DNA from: Arthrobacter sp. Soil782
GTDB taxonomy: Bacteria; Actinomycetota; Actinomycetes; Actinomycetales; Micrococcaceae
Length of the DNA stretch: 64,000 nucleotides
Direction: 5' to 3'
Assembly (NCBI RefSeq): GCF_001428435.1
Contig: NZ_LMSO01000007.1
Coordinates: 186,001 to 250,000 of the forward strand
The notes under the pieces were generated by a model. That model saw only the letters and a list, made by a program, of their open reading frames with translations, was not told where the DNA came from and made no database searches. The position numbers were made by a program, and so were the translations under genes. Below, piece by piece: positions 1-7,971 of the stretch (the first letter of the stretch is position 1; each line of letters starts with the position of its first letter).

Positions 1-456
1 CAGCCCGATCTCGTGGAACGGCTGCTCCTTCCGCAGGATCCCGCCGCCGAGCCAAGCGTCGGTCGCCAGAATGAGGTGCCTCAGGGTTTGGGCCAGAGAC
101 CATTCCTCCGCTACCTGTCTGTCCACCAGGTCCGTCGGCGTGCCCTCCACAGTCTCCTGCCACGCGGACTGCACCGCGAGCCACCCCTCCCGCAGGCCTT
201 CGGGCGTCTGCGCCTTCTGCAGTTCGCGGCCAGGGAAATGCCGGTTGAGCTCGGCATCCACAAGCGGCACCACGTCGACCCCGTTGACGAAAAGACTGCC
301 GAAGAACAGGTCGTGGCTGTCGATGTCGAGTCCGTCCACGTCGACGCCGCGCATCGACACGCCGCTGACATCAGAGAATCGCAGGGTGGCGCCTTTGAAA
401 CTTGCCCTGACGAAGGTTGCGCCTTCGAATTCCTTCGTGCCGTTGTATGTCCTCAT
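1..456 (-). CDS. DinB-family protein with pentapeptide-like N-terminus (partial)
   Basis: The gene runs off the left edge, so only the first 152 codons are visible. Residues about 8-55 carry loose pentapeptide-like repeats (GATFVRASFKGATLRF), followed by a helical region with EEWSLAQTLRHLILATDAWL, which resembles the DinB_2/mycothiol-transferase four-helix fold where His residues bind a metal. That family in actinobacteria often acts in thiol-transfer or detoxification, but no substrate can be read here. I chose ATG 456, with GGAG about 10 nt upstream; ATG 465 is an in-frame alternative that sits too close to that GGAG. It could instead be called simply a pentapeptide-repeat protein. Confidence 0.65.
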   Translation of the reverse strand, partial: MRTYNGTKEFEGATFVRASFKGATLRFSDVSGVSMRGVDVDGLDIDSHDLFFGSLFVNGVDVVPLVDAELNRHFPGRELQKAQTPEGLREGWLAVQSAWQETVEGTPTDLVDRQVAEEWSLAQTLRHLILATDAWLGGGILRKEQPFHEIGL

Positions 457-532
457 GGCCCTCATTCTCCGGTGAAGGCGCGCTGAAAGCTACGGTAGAG
501 GACGACTCTTTGCGGAAGGATTGTGTCCGTTC

Positions 533-1300
533 CTAGAACAACGGCCAGGGCACCGCGGGCATTTCACCGCTCGGAGCTGGGAACCGCCCGGACGAGCCCA
601 TCCGGGTGCAACGCGCCGCGAGCGCAGCGATTTCGTCCGCGGACAGAAGGTCCGCGAGTTCATGGCCCAGCTCACCGTGCAGGGCTTCGATGAGGCGATC
701 GACGCCGTCGAGCTCTTCGCGAGTCAGCGGATCACCCAACCAGCCCCACAACACCGTGCGCAGCTTATGCTCGCTATGGAACGTAAGCCCATGGTCCACG
801 CCATGCCGATGGCCGTCTGCCATTGCAAGGATGTGGTCGCCCTTGCGGTCGGCGTTGTTGACCAGTACGTCGAACACCGCCATACGTCTCAGCGCGGGGG
901 AGTCCTCGTGGATGAGAGCTACCATCGAGCCGTTCTCGTCCTGACCTTCGAGGACCTGCTTCCAGCCGGTCTCCGGCACATCCCCCGTGGCGACCAGATC
1001 CACGGCATTCTGGGAATGGTCCGTCTCCTGCCAGAGCTGGACCATTCCCTCACCCAATGGACCACCGCGCAGCCAGGTGCGAGGCACAACATTCCAGCCC
1101 AAGGTCTCCGAGACCAGGTAGGCGGCAATCTCCCGGTGGGCAAGGGCGCCGTCGGGGAAATCCCAGAGCGGACGCTCGCCTGCTACCGGCTTGTAGATAA
1201 CTGCTGCATCGCCGATGCTGCCCAGGAAGGTAGCATTTGACGCCGTCGTGATGCGGCCGGTGAGGGTCAGCTCGGCGGTCAACAGGTCCGGCGTCGGCAT
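533..1300 (-). CDS. SCO1664 family protein (PI-kinase/HipA-like fold)
   Basis: A 255-aa member of the conserved actinobacterial SCO1664 family, distantly like phosphatidylinositol 3/4-kinase and HipA kinases. Visible kinase-like features are a VIYKP lysine near residue 33, a catalytic-loop-like NNADRKGDHIL and a GVDHGLTFH segment resembling the metal-binding DFG region. Its substrate is unknown. The start is ATG 1300 because it overlaps the upstream DUF3090 stop as TGATG, indicating translational coupling; the open frame extends further upstream only inside DUF3090. It ends the three-gene block phosphatase-DUF3090-SCO1664, which in other actinobacteria often lies near mycothiol ligase mshC. 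Confidence 0.85.
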   Translation of the reverse strand: MPTPDLLTAELTLTGRITTASNATFLGSIGDAAVIYKPVAGERPLWDFPDGALAHREIAAYLVSETLGWNVVPRTWLRGGPLGEGMVQLWQETDHSQNAVDLVATGDVPETGWKQVLEGQDENGSMVALIHEDSPALRRMAVFDVLVNNADRKGDHILAMADGHRHGVDHGLTFHSEHKLRTVLWGWLGDPLTREELDGVDRLIEALHGELGHELADLLSADEIAALAARCTRMGSSGRFPAPSGEMPAVPWPLF

Positions 1301-1851
1301 CAGGCTTCGGGCAGGGCGCAGGTGTGACCGTCGGCGTCGATGGGCTGACCGCACAGCACGCAGATCGGACGCCCGGCACCTACGACCTCGCGGGTGCGCT
1401 TGGCGAAGGCGCGGGCGGTACCGACAGGCATGCTGACCCGCAGCACTTCGGACGCATCGGCGTCGTCGTCATCGGGGAAGGCTTCGTCTTCTCTCTCAGT
1501 GTCGCTGAGCGGGTACGCCTCGACGACAATCTGGGCTGTCGTCGGGTCCCACCCCAGACTCATGACGCCGGTGCGGAACTGTTCCTCGACCGCCTCAAGC
1601 TGCTCATTGTCGACGAGTTCGATGGGAGTGCTCGTGGGCACGCTGAAGGGGTTGCCCTCGAGGCTGATGAGCTGATCGAGGATCTCATCGATCTTTTCGG
1701 CGAGTTGCGCCGACTGCTGCTTCTCGAGGGCGATGCTGACGATCTGCTTTCCTGCACGTACCTGCAGGTAGAACGTGCGGGCCCCCGGAAGCCCGATGGT
1801 GCCGACGACGACGCGGTCAGGCCAGACAAACTCGTGAACAGTTGTGGGCAT
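1300..1851 (-). CDS. DUF3090 family protein
   Basis: A 183-aa protein of the actinobacterial DUF3090 family, recognised by the N-terminal VHEFVWPDRVVVGTIG, the middle segment FYLQVRAGKQIVSIALEK and a C-terminal CVLCGQPIDADGHTC motif. The last supplies two CxxC/HxC ligand groups that look like a small metal site. Biochemical function is not established. Its stop overlaps the start of the SCO1664 gene (TGATG). A TAAAAT hexamer ends 6 nt before the ATG and there is no Shine-Dalgarno, so it is probably translated from a leaderless transcript. The histidine phosphatase ends 15 nt upstream on the same strand. Confidence 0.9.
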   Translation of the reverse strand: MPTTVHEFVWPDRVVVGTIGLPGARTFYLQVRAGKQIVSIALEKQQSAQLAEKIDEILDQLISLEGNPFSVPTSTPIELVDNEQLEAVEEQFRTGVMSLGWDPTTAQIVVEAYPLSDTEREDEAFPDDDDADASEVLRVSMPVGTARAFAKRTREVVGAGRPICVLCGQPIDADGHTCALPEA

Positions 1852-1857
1852 GTGGCT

Positions 1858-1863
1858 ATTTTA
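1858..1863 (-). promoter_or_regulatory. -10 element of leaderless DUF3090 transcript
   Basis: TAAAAT on the minus strand, separated by 6 nt from the ATG at 1851, with no Shine-Dalgarno. This spacing puts the transcription start at or next to the start codon. No clear -35 is seen. Confidence 0.5.
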
Positions 1864-1866
1864 GGC

Positions 1867-2580
1867 TCATCGGGCTGATGACGCCGTGTGTCCTGTGCCA
1901 CCGCCCACCGGCGCGTCGTCGGAAGTGACGCTGTTGGTGAGCCACGACAGATCCCCGGCGTCGGTATTGGTTGCATGAACGGTCGGTCGACTGGCTCCAT
2001 AACGCACGATCGACACGGAGGCTGGGCCGACGTTGATGCGTTGGAACAGGTCGAGGTGCATGCCGAGTGCGTCTGCAAGGATCGACTTGATGATGTCACC
2101 ATGACTCACCGCCACCCACACTGCTCCCGGCCCGTGGAGAGATTCGAAGGAGGCGTCGCGGCGTCGGATCGCCGCCACCGACCGGGCCTGCATCGCGGCC
2201 ATGGATTCGCCTCCGGGAAAAGTGACGGCGGACGGTTGCGATTGCACAGCCGACCACAGGTCTTCGGTGGCGAGATCATTGAGCATGCGGCCCTGCCACT
2301 GGCCGTAATCACATTCCGTCAGACAGGCATCGAGATCCATTTCGACGGGTGCACGCGAGGCACCGGACTGGCGATCGAGGATGAACTGGGCGGTCTGCTG
2401 ACATCTCTCAAGCGGGCTCGATACGACTCCGGCAACCTGGACGGCTGCAAGCCGGTCAGCGGTCAGGGCTGCCTGCTCCCGGCCGACCTCGTCCAGACTG
2501 ACGCCGTCGGCCCTACCGGCCAGAAGCCCTGAAGCATTTGCTGTGGTGCGGCCGTGCCGCACGAGAAGAACTGTCGCCAT
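1867..2580 (-). CDS. Histidine phosphatase family protein (MSMEG_4193-type)
   Basis: A 237-aa phosphoglycerate-mutase-like phosphatase. The N-terminus has the catalytic LVRHGRTTAN motif (phospho-accepting His near residue 9), followed by SSPLERCQQTA and later AVSHGDIIKSILADAL, which supplies the second catalytic His. The family hydrolyses small phosphomonoesters; the substrate is not known here. It heads the conserved DUF3090/SCO1664 block. A TACGCT hexamer lies 6 nt upstream of ATG 2580 with no ribosome-binding site between them, again suggesting a leaderless message. The C-terminal about 30 residues (TSDDAPVGGGTGH) look disordered. Confidence 0.88.
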   Translation of the reverse strand: MATVLLVRHGRTTANASGLLAGRADGVSLDEVGREQAALTADRLAAVQVAGVVSSPLERCQQTAQFILDRQSGASRAPVEMDLDACLTECDYGQWQGRMLNDLATEDLWSAVQSQPSAVTFPGGESMAAMQARSVAAIRRRDASFESLHGPGAVWVAVSHGDIIKSILADALGMHLDLFQRINVGPASVSIVRYGASRPTVHATNTDAGDLSWLTNSVTSDDAPVGGGTGHTASSAR

Positions 2581-2586
2581 CCACCC

Positions 2587-2592
2587 AGCGTA
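2587..2592 (-). promoter_or_regulatory. -10 element of leaderless phosphatase transcript
   Basis: TACGCT on the minus strand, then GGGTGG and the ATG at 2580. The 6-nt gap matches the other leaderless candidates in this window. Confidence 0.45.
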
Positions 2593-2656
2593 ACCATCTG
2601 CGCGACGGTGGACCTTCAGGGTGCTGACGTGTGGTTACTTGCACCCGGGTGGACTG

Positions 2657-2890
2657 TCACATTAGGCCGCCACCCCCGCGTCCGCGATGATGGCGCTGAC
2701 CCTCATCGTCAGCCCTGAGCTTCACGTGCTTTTCCCTGAGATGGCGCAGGGCAAGAGAGATTAGCAGCGATAGCGCCACCACCGCGAACGCCTCCAGAAC
2801 CGAGATGTCCGATAGCACCCAGACCGTGGAGACTATCAGCACGGCAGAGATGCCCGCTGTAGTGACGAGAACTTTCAACGTATTCCCCAT
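2657..2890 (-). CDS. Small two-helix membrane protein, unrecognised
   Basis: A 77-aa protein I do not recognise. Two hydrophobic segments (roughly residues 5-28 and 32-50, the latter with FAVVALSLLISLALRHL) are followed by a basic, glycine- and histidine-rich tail ending GRGGGGLM. I set the start at ATG 2890 because AGGA lies 7 nt upstream. The longer frame from 2974 has no Shine-Dalgarno, and its first codon sits inside the same CCATGG that starts the divergent acetyltransferase remnant. Function cannot be inferred. Confidence 0.55.
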   Translation of the reverse strand: MGNTLKVLVTTAGISAVLIVSTVWVLSDISVLEAFAVVALSLLISLALRHLREKHVKLRADDEGQRHHRGRGGGGLM

Positions 2891-2972
2891 AAGGGCATCC
2901 TGCCATGGAGAGTTGTCATCAAACGGCGGTTCTTCGGCCGCCTCGAAACCGACATCAGACCGAAAGGACACC

Positions 2973-3395
2973 ATGGAACTGAACGACTACTTGACGCGCT
3001 GAACGCAGGCCCCACCATCACAGGGGACTCCCCACTGCACGAAGTGATGCATCGGACCAGCCAACAGGCTCTGCGCATCACTGGCGAGCTGAACGGTCTC
3101 TACCAGGAACCTGCGCGGGTGCGGGAGTTGTTAGCCCAGTTGACGGGCAAGCCGGTCGCTGAATCCGTCACATCTAGAGCCGCGCCGTCGTGCGGATATG
3201 CATCCCGCTGCCGTCGTGATCGGCCGCAATGTGTGGATCGGATCCAACGCCACGATCCTGCCGGGCGTAACAATCGGCGACAACGCGGTCGTGGCTGCGG
3301 CATCAGTGGTGACGAAGGACGTGCCGGCGAACACCGTCGTTGTGGGCTCGCCCGCACGAGTGGCACGCTCGCTGGCGGACAATCCCGAACGCTGA
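2973..3395 (+). pseudogene. Maltose/galactoside O-acetyltransferase remnant (frameshift plus internal deletion)
   Basis: Broken hexapeptide-repeat acetyltransferase of the Maa/LacA type. A good Shine-Dalgarno (AAAGGA) precedes ATG 2973, but that frame stops after nine codons. A frameshift near 2990 restores the N-terminal Mac domain in another frame (LDALNAGPTITGDSPLHE, then QQALRITGELNGLYQEP). The coil that should follow, about 60-70 codons, is missing around 3170-3200. The C-terminal left-handed helix then resumes in a third frame from 3198 ([20 protein letters not shown], then [17 protein letters not shown]) to the stop at 3395. The enzyme would acetylate sugars or thiogalactosides; with two lesions it should be non-functional. 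The surviving C-terminal frame starts with an ATG and could give a short orphan peptide. Confidence 0.8.
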
Positions 3396-3428
3396 GACAC
3401 TCACGTAGCGAACGCCCTGGGACGCTTG

Positions 3429-3629
3429 TCACCCGGGGAAAGGCATGAACGGGACGTCCGGTTTGCCGTCACCGTCCTTGTCGCCATACGCCCTCATTGC
3501 CAGGTCGTTGGCCTTTTCTTCACTCCCATGGATGTGGACGTACCCCTCGCGGAAGTCCTTTTGATGGGCAGATGCAGCGGCGGCCTTCTTGCGCTCGAAG
3601 GCGGCGCCCTTTCGTCGGAAGCTAAACAT
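3429..3629 (-). CDS. Small basic protein with Ca-binding-like DxDxDG loop
   Basis: A 66-aa hypothetical protein with a strong Shine-Dalgarno (AAAGGAG, 6 nt before ATG 3629), so it is likely real. The N-terminal half is rich in Lys, Arg and Ala ([17 protein letters not shown]). The C-terminal part holds [13 protein letters not shown], an EF-hand or thrombospondin-type-3-like Dx[DN]xDG loop that could bind calcium. There is no signal peptide or membrane helix. I know of no function. It lies divergent to selO. Confidence 0.6.
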   Translation of the reverse strand: MFSFRRKGAAFERKKAAAASAHQKDFREGYVHIHGSEEKANDLAMRAYGDKDGDGKPDVPFMPFPG

Positions 3630-3783
3630 GTCCGGCTCCTTTCCCGTGCCGCATAGCTACGGCGCCGGGCGGACGGCCCATTGCCGACATACCTCCAACA
3701 TACGCCCGGCCCTCAGGGAAAGCGATAACGAAAGGGGGCCATTCGCGGGGAACAACCCGAACGCCACGTCTGTTGACATATGC

Positions 3784-5238
3784 GTGAGTGTTTCTACGGC
3801 GCCGACCGTCACCCTCGACAACCACTTCGCCCGCCACCTGCCGGAAATGGGCATGCCCTGGCAAGCAGCAGAGCCGGCCGAACCGCACCTGCTGGTGCTC
3901 AACGAGCAGCTCGCGGCCGAGCTTGGGCTTGACCCCGCCTTCCTTCGCGCTCCCGACGGCGTCCGTCTCCTCACCGGCGCAAGTGTGCCCGAAGGCGCAG
4001 CCCCGGTTGCGCAGGCTTACGCCGGCCACCAGTTCGGCGGGTACAGCCCCCGCCTCGGTGATGGACGCGCGCTGTTGCTCGGAGAGGTTGCAAACCCGGG
4101 CGGCACCCTGCGGGATATCCACCTCAAGGGCTCCGGCCGCACACCGTTCGCAAGGGGTGGCGACGGACTCGCCGCAATAGGCCCCATGCTGCGTGAATAC
4201 ATCGTCAGCGAAGCGATGAACGCACTTCGCATCCCGACCACCCGTTCGCTCGCCGTCGTGGCCACGGGACGTCCCGTGCAGCGCGAGGAACTGCTGCCGG
4301 GCGCCCTACTGACCAGAATCGCCGCCAGCCACCTGCGCGTCGGTACCTTCCAGTACGCCCGTGCCACCGGTGACATCGAACTGCTCCGCCGCGTAGCGGA
4401 TTACGCCATCACCCGCCACTATCCCGAGGCAGCACAGGCACCCAACCCCTACCTCGCCTTGCTTGAATCGGTCATCCGTGCCCAGGCGGAGCTTGTCGCG
4501 CAGTGGATGCTCGTGGGCTTCGTCCATGGCGTCATGAACACGGACAACATGACCATTTCCGGTGAGACCATCGACTACGGTCCGTGCGCCTTTCTGGACG
4601 CCTTCAACCCCTCAGCGGTCTACAGTTCAATTGACACCATGGGCCGCTATGCCTATGCGAACCAGCCGGCCGCCGCCCACTGGAACCTCACCCGCTTCGC
4701 CGAAACGCTGCTGCCCCTGCTCGATGAAAACCAGGACGACGCCGTGAAGCTGGCAGAGCAGGCGCTGGCAGAATTCCCCGCTTTCTACAGCGGTGCCTGG
4801 TCCGTGGGAATGCGCATCAAGCTGGGCCTGCCGGACGGCGTCGATGCGGCAGACATCGCAGGAAAGCTCCTGACGCTGTTGGAGGAGGACCAGGTGGACT
4901 ACACGTCGTTCCTGCGGAGCCTGAGCGCTGCCGCACGCGGGAACGTTGAAGTGTCCCGCAGCTACTTCGCTGCCCCGGCACGTTTTGATGCCTGGTTGGC
5001 GCAGTGGCTCACCCTGAACCCGTCAGCAGACGCCATGGACAGGGTTAACCCCGTGTACATCCCGCGGAATCACCGCGTGGAAGAAGCTCTCGCTGCTGCC
5101 GTTGAGGATGACCTCGAACCGCTGGGCACGCTGCTCGCTGCTGTGACGGCGCCGTTTCAGGAGCGTGACGGTTTCGAGCGCTATGCCGCTGGAGCGCCTG
5201 AGGACTTTGGCTCGTACCGGACCTTCTGCGGGACCTGA
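3784..5238 (+). CDS. selO: Protein adenylyltransferase SelO (YdiU/UPF0061)
   Basis: A 484-aa pseudokinase-fold enzyme that transfers AMP from ATP to Ser/Thr/Tyr residues, with roles in redox homeostasis in known homologues. Family hallmarks are [21 protein letters not shown], a [13 protein letters not shown] glycine-rich loop, [10 protein letters not shown] with the DFG-like [12 protein letters not shown], and the C-terminal TFCGT, whose cysteine corresponds to selenocysteine in animal SelO. I start at GTG 3784 ([13 protein letters not shown]) because the sequence upstream has no SelO-like content; no good Shine-Dalgarno is present, so the exact start is uncertain. Convergent with the metalloprotease gene, leaving only 9 nt. 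Confidence 0.93.
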   Translation: MSVSTAPTVTLDNHFARHLPEMGMPWQAAEPAEPHLLVLNEQLAAELGLDPAFLRAPDGVRLLTGASVPEGAAPVAQAYAGHQFGGYSPRLGDGRALLLGEVANPGGTLRDIHLKGSGRTPFARGGDGLAAIGPMLREYIVSEAMNALRIPTTRSLAVVATGRPVQREELLPGALLTRIAASHLRVGTFQYARATGDIELLRRVADYAITRHYPEAAQAPNPYLALLESVIRAQAELVAQWMLVGFVHGVMNTDNMTISGETIDYGPCAFLDAFNPSAVYSSIDTMGRYAYANQPAAAHWNLTRFAETLLPLLDENQDDAVKLAEQALAEFPAFYSGAWSVGMRIKLGLPDGVDAADIAGKLLTLLEEDQVDYTSFLRSLSAAARGNVEVSRSYFAAPARFDAWLAQWLTLNPSADAMDRVNPVYIPRNHRVEEALAAAVEDDLEPLGTLLAAVTAPFQERDGFERYAAGAPEDFGSYRTFCGT

Positions 5239-5247
5239 GAAAGCGGG

Positions 5248-6153
5248 CTAGGGATTGTCGAGATCCTCAGCGGCGAATGTGTCGCACGCCTCGATGTCTC
5301 CCGTTTCTAGTCCCCGCAGGAACCACGCCTGACGCTGCTCACTGGAACCGTGGGTCCACGCCTCGGGGTTGACCTGGCCGGTGGTCGATTCCTGGATGCG
5401 GTCGTCGCCGACCGCCGACGCCGCTGACAGCGCGTCCTGCAGGTCGGTTCGAGTGAACTCGCGCAGGAAGGGAACCCCGGATTCCGGATCGGGGACCGTT
5501 GTGGCATGCGCGGCCCACATGCCGGCGTAGCAGTCGGCCTGCAACTCCACCCGGACTGCTCCGGACTCTGCACCGCGGGGGTCCTGCTGGGATGCGCTCA
5601 GTGCGCCCGTCAGGTTCTGGATGTGGTGCCCGAACTCATGGGCGATTACGTACTCCTGAGCCAGCGGCCCAGCGGACGCACCGAAGCGGGTCACCAGATC
5701 GTTGAAGAAGGCGGTGTCATAGTACGTCTGCTCGTCCGCCGGGCAATAGAAGGGCCCGACGGCGCTGCTCGCCGCGCCGCAGCCCGTGTTGGTCTGGCCG
5801 CTGAACAGGACCACCCCGGGCGGCGTGTACTGAATGCCGAAGGGCTCCAGGTAAGGGGACCAGAAGCTATCGAGGCTTTCAGCGGTGCCAAGGATGCGGC
5901 AGTCAAGCCGCTCGTTGGCGTCCGCGCCGGTCTGGCACGCGTTGATGGCGGGATCAGAGTCCGCACCGATACCGGTATCCGTGTCGGTGCCGCCGTCAAG
6001 TCCTAACTGGTCCACCACACCCGGGCCGAAGAACAGTGACAGCAGCAGGATCAGGCCGCCGCCGAGGCCGCCGCCGATAGCGACGCCGCGACCGCGGCCG
6101 CGCCGGTCACTCACCCGGGAGGGATCGAACTGGGCATTGTCATTGAAGCTCAT
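5248..6153 (-). CDS. YpfJ-type neutral zinc metallopeptidase
   Basis: A 301-aa protein of the YpfJ/KPN_02809 zinc peptidase family. After a short cytoplasmic arginine/glycine-rich segment (RGRGRGVAIGGGLGGG) comes one transmembrane helix (GLILLLSLFFGPGVV, about residues 33-47), so the enzyme domain is probably outside the membrane. The zinc motif HEFGHHIQ lies in the C-terminal half, with LQADCYAGMWAAH following as the third-ligand region. QTNTGCGAASSAVGPFYCP is a conserved family segment and may form a disulphide. No substrate is known. Start ATG 6153 gives the usual MSFNDNAQFDPSRV N-terminus. Confidence 0.9.
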   Translation of the reverse strand: MSFNDNAQFDPSRVSDRRGRGRGVAIGGGLGGGLILLLSLFFGPGVVDQLGLDGGTDTDTGIGADSDPAINACQTGADANERLDCRILGTAESLDSFWSPYLEPFGIQYTPPGVVLFSGQTNTGCGAASSAVGPFYCPADEQTYYDTAFFNDLVTRFGASAGPLAQEYVIAHEFGHHIQNLTGALSASQQDPRGAESGAVRVELQADCYAGMWAAHATTVPDPESGVPFLREFTRTDLQDALSAASAVGDDRIQESTTGQVNPEAWTHGSSEQRQAWFLRGLETGDIEACDTFAAEDLDNP

Positions 6154-6219
6154 GCCAGAACTCTAAACTAGGAAGCCTGCTGTGTATTCGGTAGGCGCCG
6201 GTTCCGAGGAGCAGTGGGA

Positions 6220-6579
6220 TCAGTCGTGTGCGGGCTCCCCGGTAACGCGGTGGTCGGCGTGGTTCAGGCCCTCCCGTACCAGGCGTGCGAGGTGCCCGTC
6301 CGCAATGCTGTAGATGACATTGCGGCCGCTTTTCCGCGTGGTTACCAATCCCGAGAAACGGAGCTTGGCCAGATGCTGGCTGACTGATGTGCGGGTTGCT
6401 CCCGTGCGTTCCACCAGGGAACTGACGTCGCCGGATTCCTCGGAGAGCAGCCACAGAATGTGCAGCCGCGTAGGGTCGGCGAGCATCCTGAACAGGGAAG
6501 CGCCGACGTCGAGGCGTGCTTCATCAGGATCGTTCGGATGATTCAGGCTGGGCCGCGAGCCGACCGGTTCTTCGCTCAA
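6220..6579 (-). CDS. ArsR/SmtB repressor with alpha5 (CzrA/NmtR-type) metal site
   Basis: A 119-aa winged-helix repressor. The helix-turn-helix is TSVSQHLAKLRFSGLVTTRK. The last helix reads D94-x-H96-x10-H107-x2-H110, which is exactly the spacing of the alpha5 Zn/Co/Ni site of CzrA and NmtR, and the protein contains no cysteine, so it cannot use the thiolate As(III) site of classical ArsR. I chose TTG 6579 because AAGGAG lies 7 nt upstream; ATG 6609 is an alternative without a good Shine-Dalgarno. It overlaps the end of the MFS gene by 56 nt, so the two are co-transcribed. It likely represses this operon and perhaps the divergent flavoprotein gene. Confidence 0.88.
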   Translation of the reverse strand: MSEEPVGSRPSLNHPNDPDEARLDVGASLFRMLADPTRLHILWLLSEESGDVSSLVERTGATRTSVSQHLAKLRFSGLVTTRKSGRNVIYSIADGHLARLVREGLNHADHRVTGEPAHD

Positions 6580-7831
6580 CAGTCCACTCCTTGCTGACAG
6601 GTGACTCATCTGCCCCGGTTGCCGGAGGCTCGGCCGTCCAAAGCCGCAATGCTGCCACAGCGCCCAGTGTAGCGAGCGTTGCAAGGACGAACGCGGCCGC
6701 AGGCTGCCCGGCGGCGGCTCCAGCCCATCCCGCAATCGGGTAACTGAGAATGAAGCAGGCGTGCGAGAGGGAGAACTGCGCCGTGAACAGGTAGGACCGC
6801 GTTGCATCCGTGGCCGCGCGGCGCAGCAGCCGCGCGGACGGCGTATTGATCATCGAAGTACCGGCACCCAGCAGCGCCCACAGCAGGAGCATCAGTACCC
6901 AAGCGGGCTGCACTAACGCGATGACGCCGGCCGCACCCACGCACGCTGCGATCACCGCGCTTCCACTCAGCATGAAGGCCCGTTCCGGAAAGCGCTCCAG
7001 CAGTGCCGGCGTCGTCAGTGCCACAGCCATTGAGCCGGCGCCGTAGCAGGCGAGGGCGATTGCCACCTCAGCGTTGGTTCCGCCATAAAGATCTCGGACA
7101 TACACGACGGTATTCACCAGGACGAGCGCGGTACCGCAGCCCACCACCAGGTTCAGTGCGAGGAGTCCACGAAGAGACGGCATCTGAAGGAAGATCCGGG
7201 CTCCCAGGGTGGTGCGGTGCAGGAGGGAACTCCGGCGCGCAGGCGGCGGGGGAGCGGGCAACCGGGTGGTTCCGACGAGCAGAGCGGAAATCAGGAACCC
7301 AATGACGGTGCCGACAAAGAGACTGGAATAGCTCATAATTACCAGCAGCGCGGCTGCGATGACGGGGCTCAGGAGCGACTCAAGATCGTAGGCAAGCCGC
7401 GAGAGGGATAGCGCCTTCGTGTAGTCGCGCTCCCGCGGCAGAATCACAGGAATCACCGACTGGAACGCCGGGGTGAAGGTAGCCGAGGCCGACTGCAGCA
7501 CGAATACCAGAACGTAGACCTGCCACACCTGATCCACGGACGGCAGCACTAGGGCAACGGCCGCGCGGACGAGGTCAGCTGCAATCAGGACGGCTTTCCT
7601 GGGAACGTGTTCCACCAGTGCCGCCATCAGGGGAGCCACGAAGACGTAGGCCAGCATTTTGATGGTGAGGGCAGTACCGAGGACGGCTCCAGCTCGGCCC
7701 GCCGCAAGATCGAACGCGAGGAGGCCCAGCGCCACGGTGAGCAGGCCTGTACCAAGGAGCGCAATCACCTGCGCGGAGAATAGCTTGCGATACGCAGTAT
7801 TGCGAAGAACTATCAGCACACTGTTCAACAT
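6524..7831 (-). CDS. MFS transporter, putative metal(loid) or drug efflux
   Basis: A 435-aa major facilitator with about 12 hydrophobic segments. A cytoplasmic loop near the middle holds the Pro/Arg-rich RLPAPPPPARRSSLLHRTT, and a basic tail (KEWTVERRTGRLAAQ) ends it. The first helices (YRKLFSAQVIALLGTGLLTV) resemble MFS exporters of the EntS/macrolide type. No His-rich metal-binding tail is seen, so metal export is inferred only from the partner repressor. The gene starts at ATG 7831 without a clear Shine-Dalgarno and runs into the repressor gene. Substrate could equally be an organic toxin. Confidence 0.82.
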   Translation of the reverse strand: MLNSVLIVLRNTAYRKLFSAQVIALLGTGLLTVALGLLAFDLAAGRAGAVLGTALTIKMLAYVFVAPLMAALVEHVPRKAVLIAADLVRAAVALVLPSVDQVWQVYVLVFVLQSASATFTPAFQSVIPVILPRERDYTKALSLSRLAYDLESLLSPVIAAALLVIMSYSSLFVGTVIGFLISALLVGTTRLPAPPPPARRSSLLHRTTLGARIFLQMPSLRGLLALNLVVGCGTALVLVNTVVYVRDLYGGTNAEVAIALACYGAGSMAVALTTPALLERFPERAFMLSGSAVIAACVGAAGVIALVQPAWVLMLLLWALLGAGTSMINTPSARLLRRAATDATRSYLFTAQFSLSHACFILSYPIAGWAGAAAGQPAAAFVLATLATLGAVAALRLWTAEPPATGADESPVSKEWTVERRTGRLAAQPESSERS

Positions 7832-7840
7832 AGTGCTTAA

Positions 7841-7856
7841 GTGCGCATCTGTGCAC
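7841..7856. promoter_or_regulatory. Imperfect dyad upstream of the MFS-ArsR operon
   Basis: GTGCGCATCTGTGCAC, a GTGC-n8-GCAC dyad with 12 of 16 symmetric positions, lies 10 nt upstream of the MFS start. It could be a repressor site or part of the promoter; no convincing -35/-10 pair for the minus strand was found. Confidence 0.3.
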
Positions 7857-7884
7857 TCTTATCTCCGACGACGACCGCCACACA

Positions 7885-7913
7885 TTGACAACCATCGATA
7901 GAGCCCAGATACT
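7885..7913 (+). promoter_or_regulatory. Promoter of the flavoprotein gene (TTGACA-N17-GATACT)
   Basis: A perfect -35 TTGACA (7885-7890), a 17-bp spacer and a -10 GATACT (7908-7913, four of six consensus). It predicts a start near 7920 and a leader of about 50 nt for the flavoprotein gene at 7972, which has its own AAGGAA ribosome-binding site. It is the best sigma-70-type promoter seen in the window. Confidence 0.65.
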
Positions 7914-7929
7914 CATATCGATGAATATC
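7908..7929. promoter_or_regulatory. Candidate repressor operator overlapping the -10 element
   Basis: A 22-bp inverted repeat with arms GATACTCAT and ATGAATATC around a 4-bp centre (ATCG); each arm differs from perfect symmetry at one position. It begins on the first base of the -10 hexamer and covers the predicted start site, the classic place for an ArsR/SmtB repressor to block RNA polymerase. Assignment to the neighbouring repressor is inference. Confidence 0.5.
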
Positions 7930-7971
7930 AATGTTGGCAGATCCACAGAACGCCGAACGGAAGGAACAGCG

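Noticed and set aside
3773..3800. TTGACA (3773-3778) as selO promoter
   Set aside because: The matching -10 would be TACGGC, a poor hexamer, and transcription would begin after the chosen GTG start; it may still be real only if selO starts further downstream.
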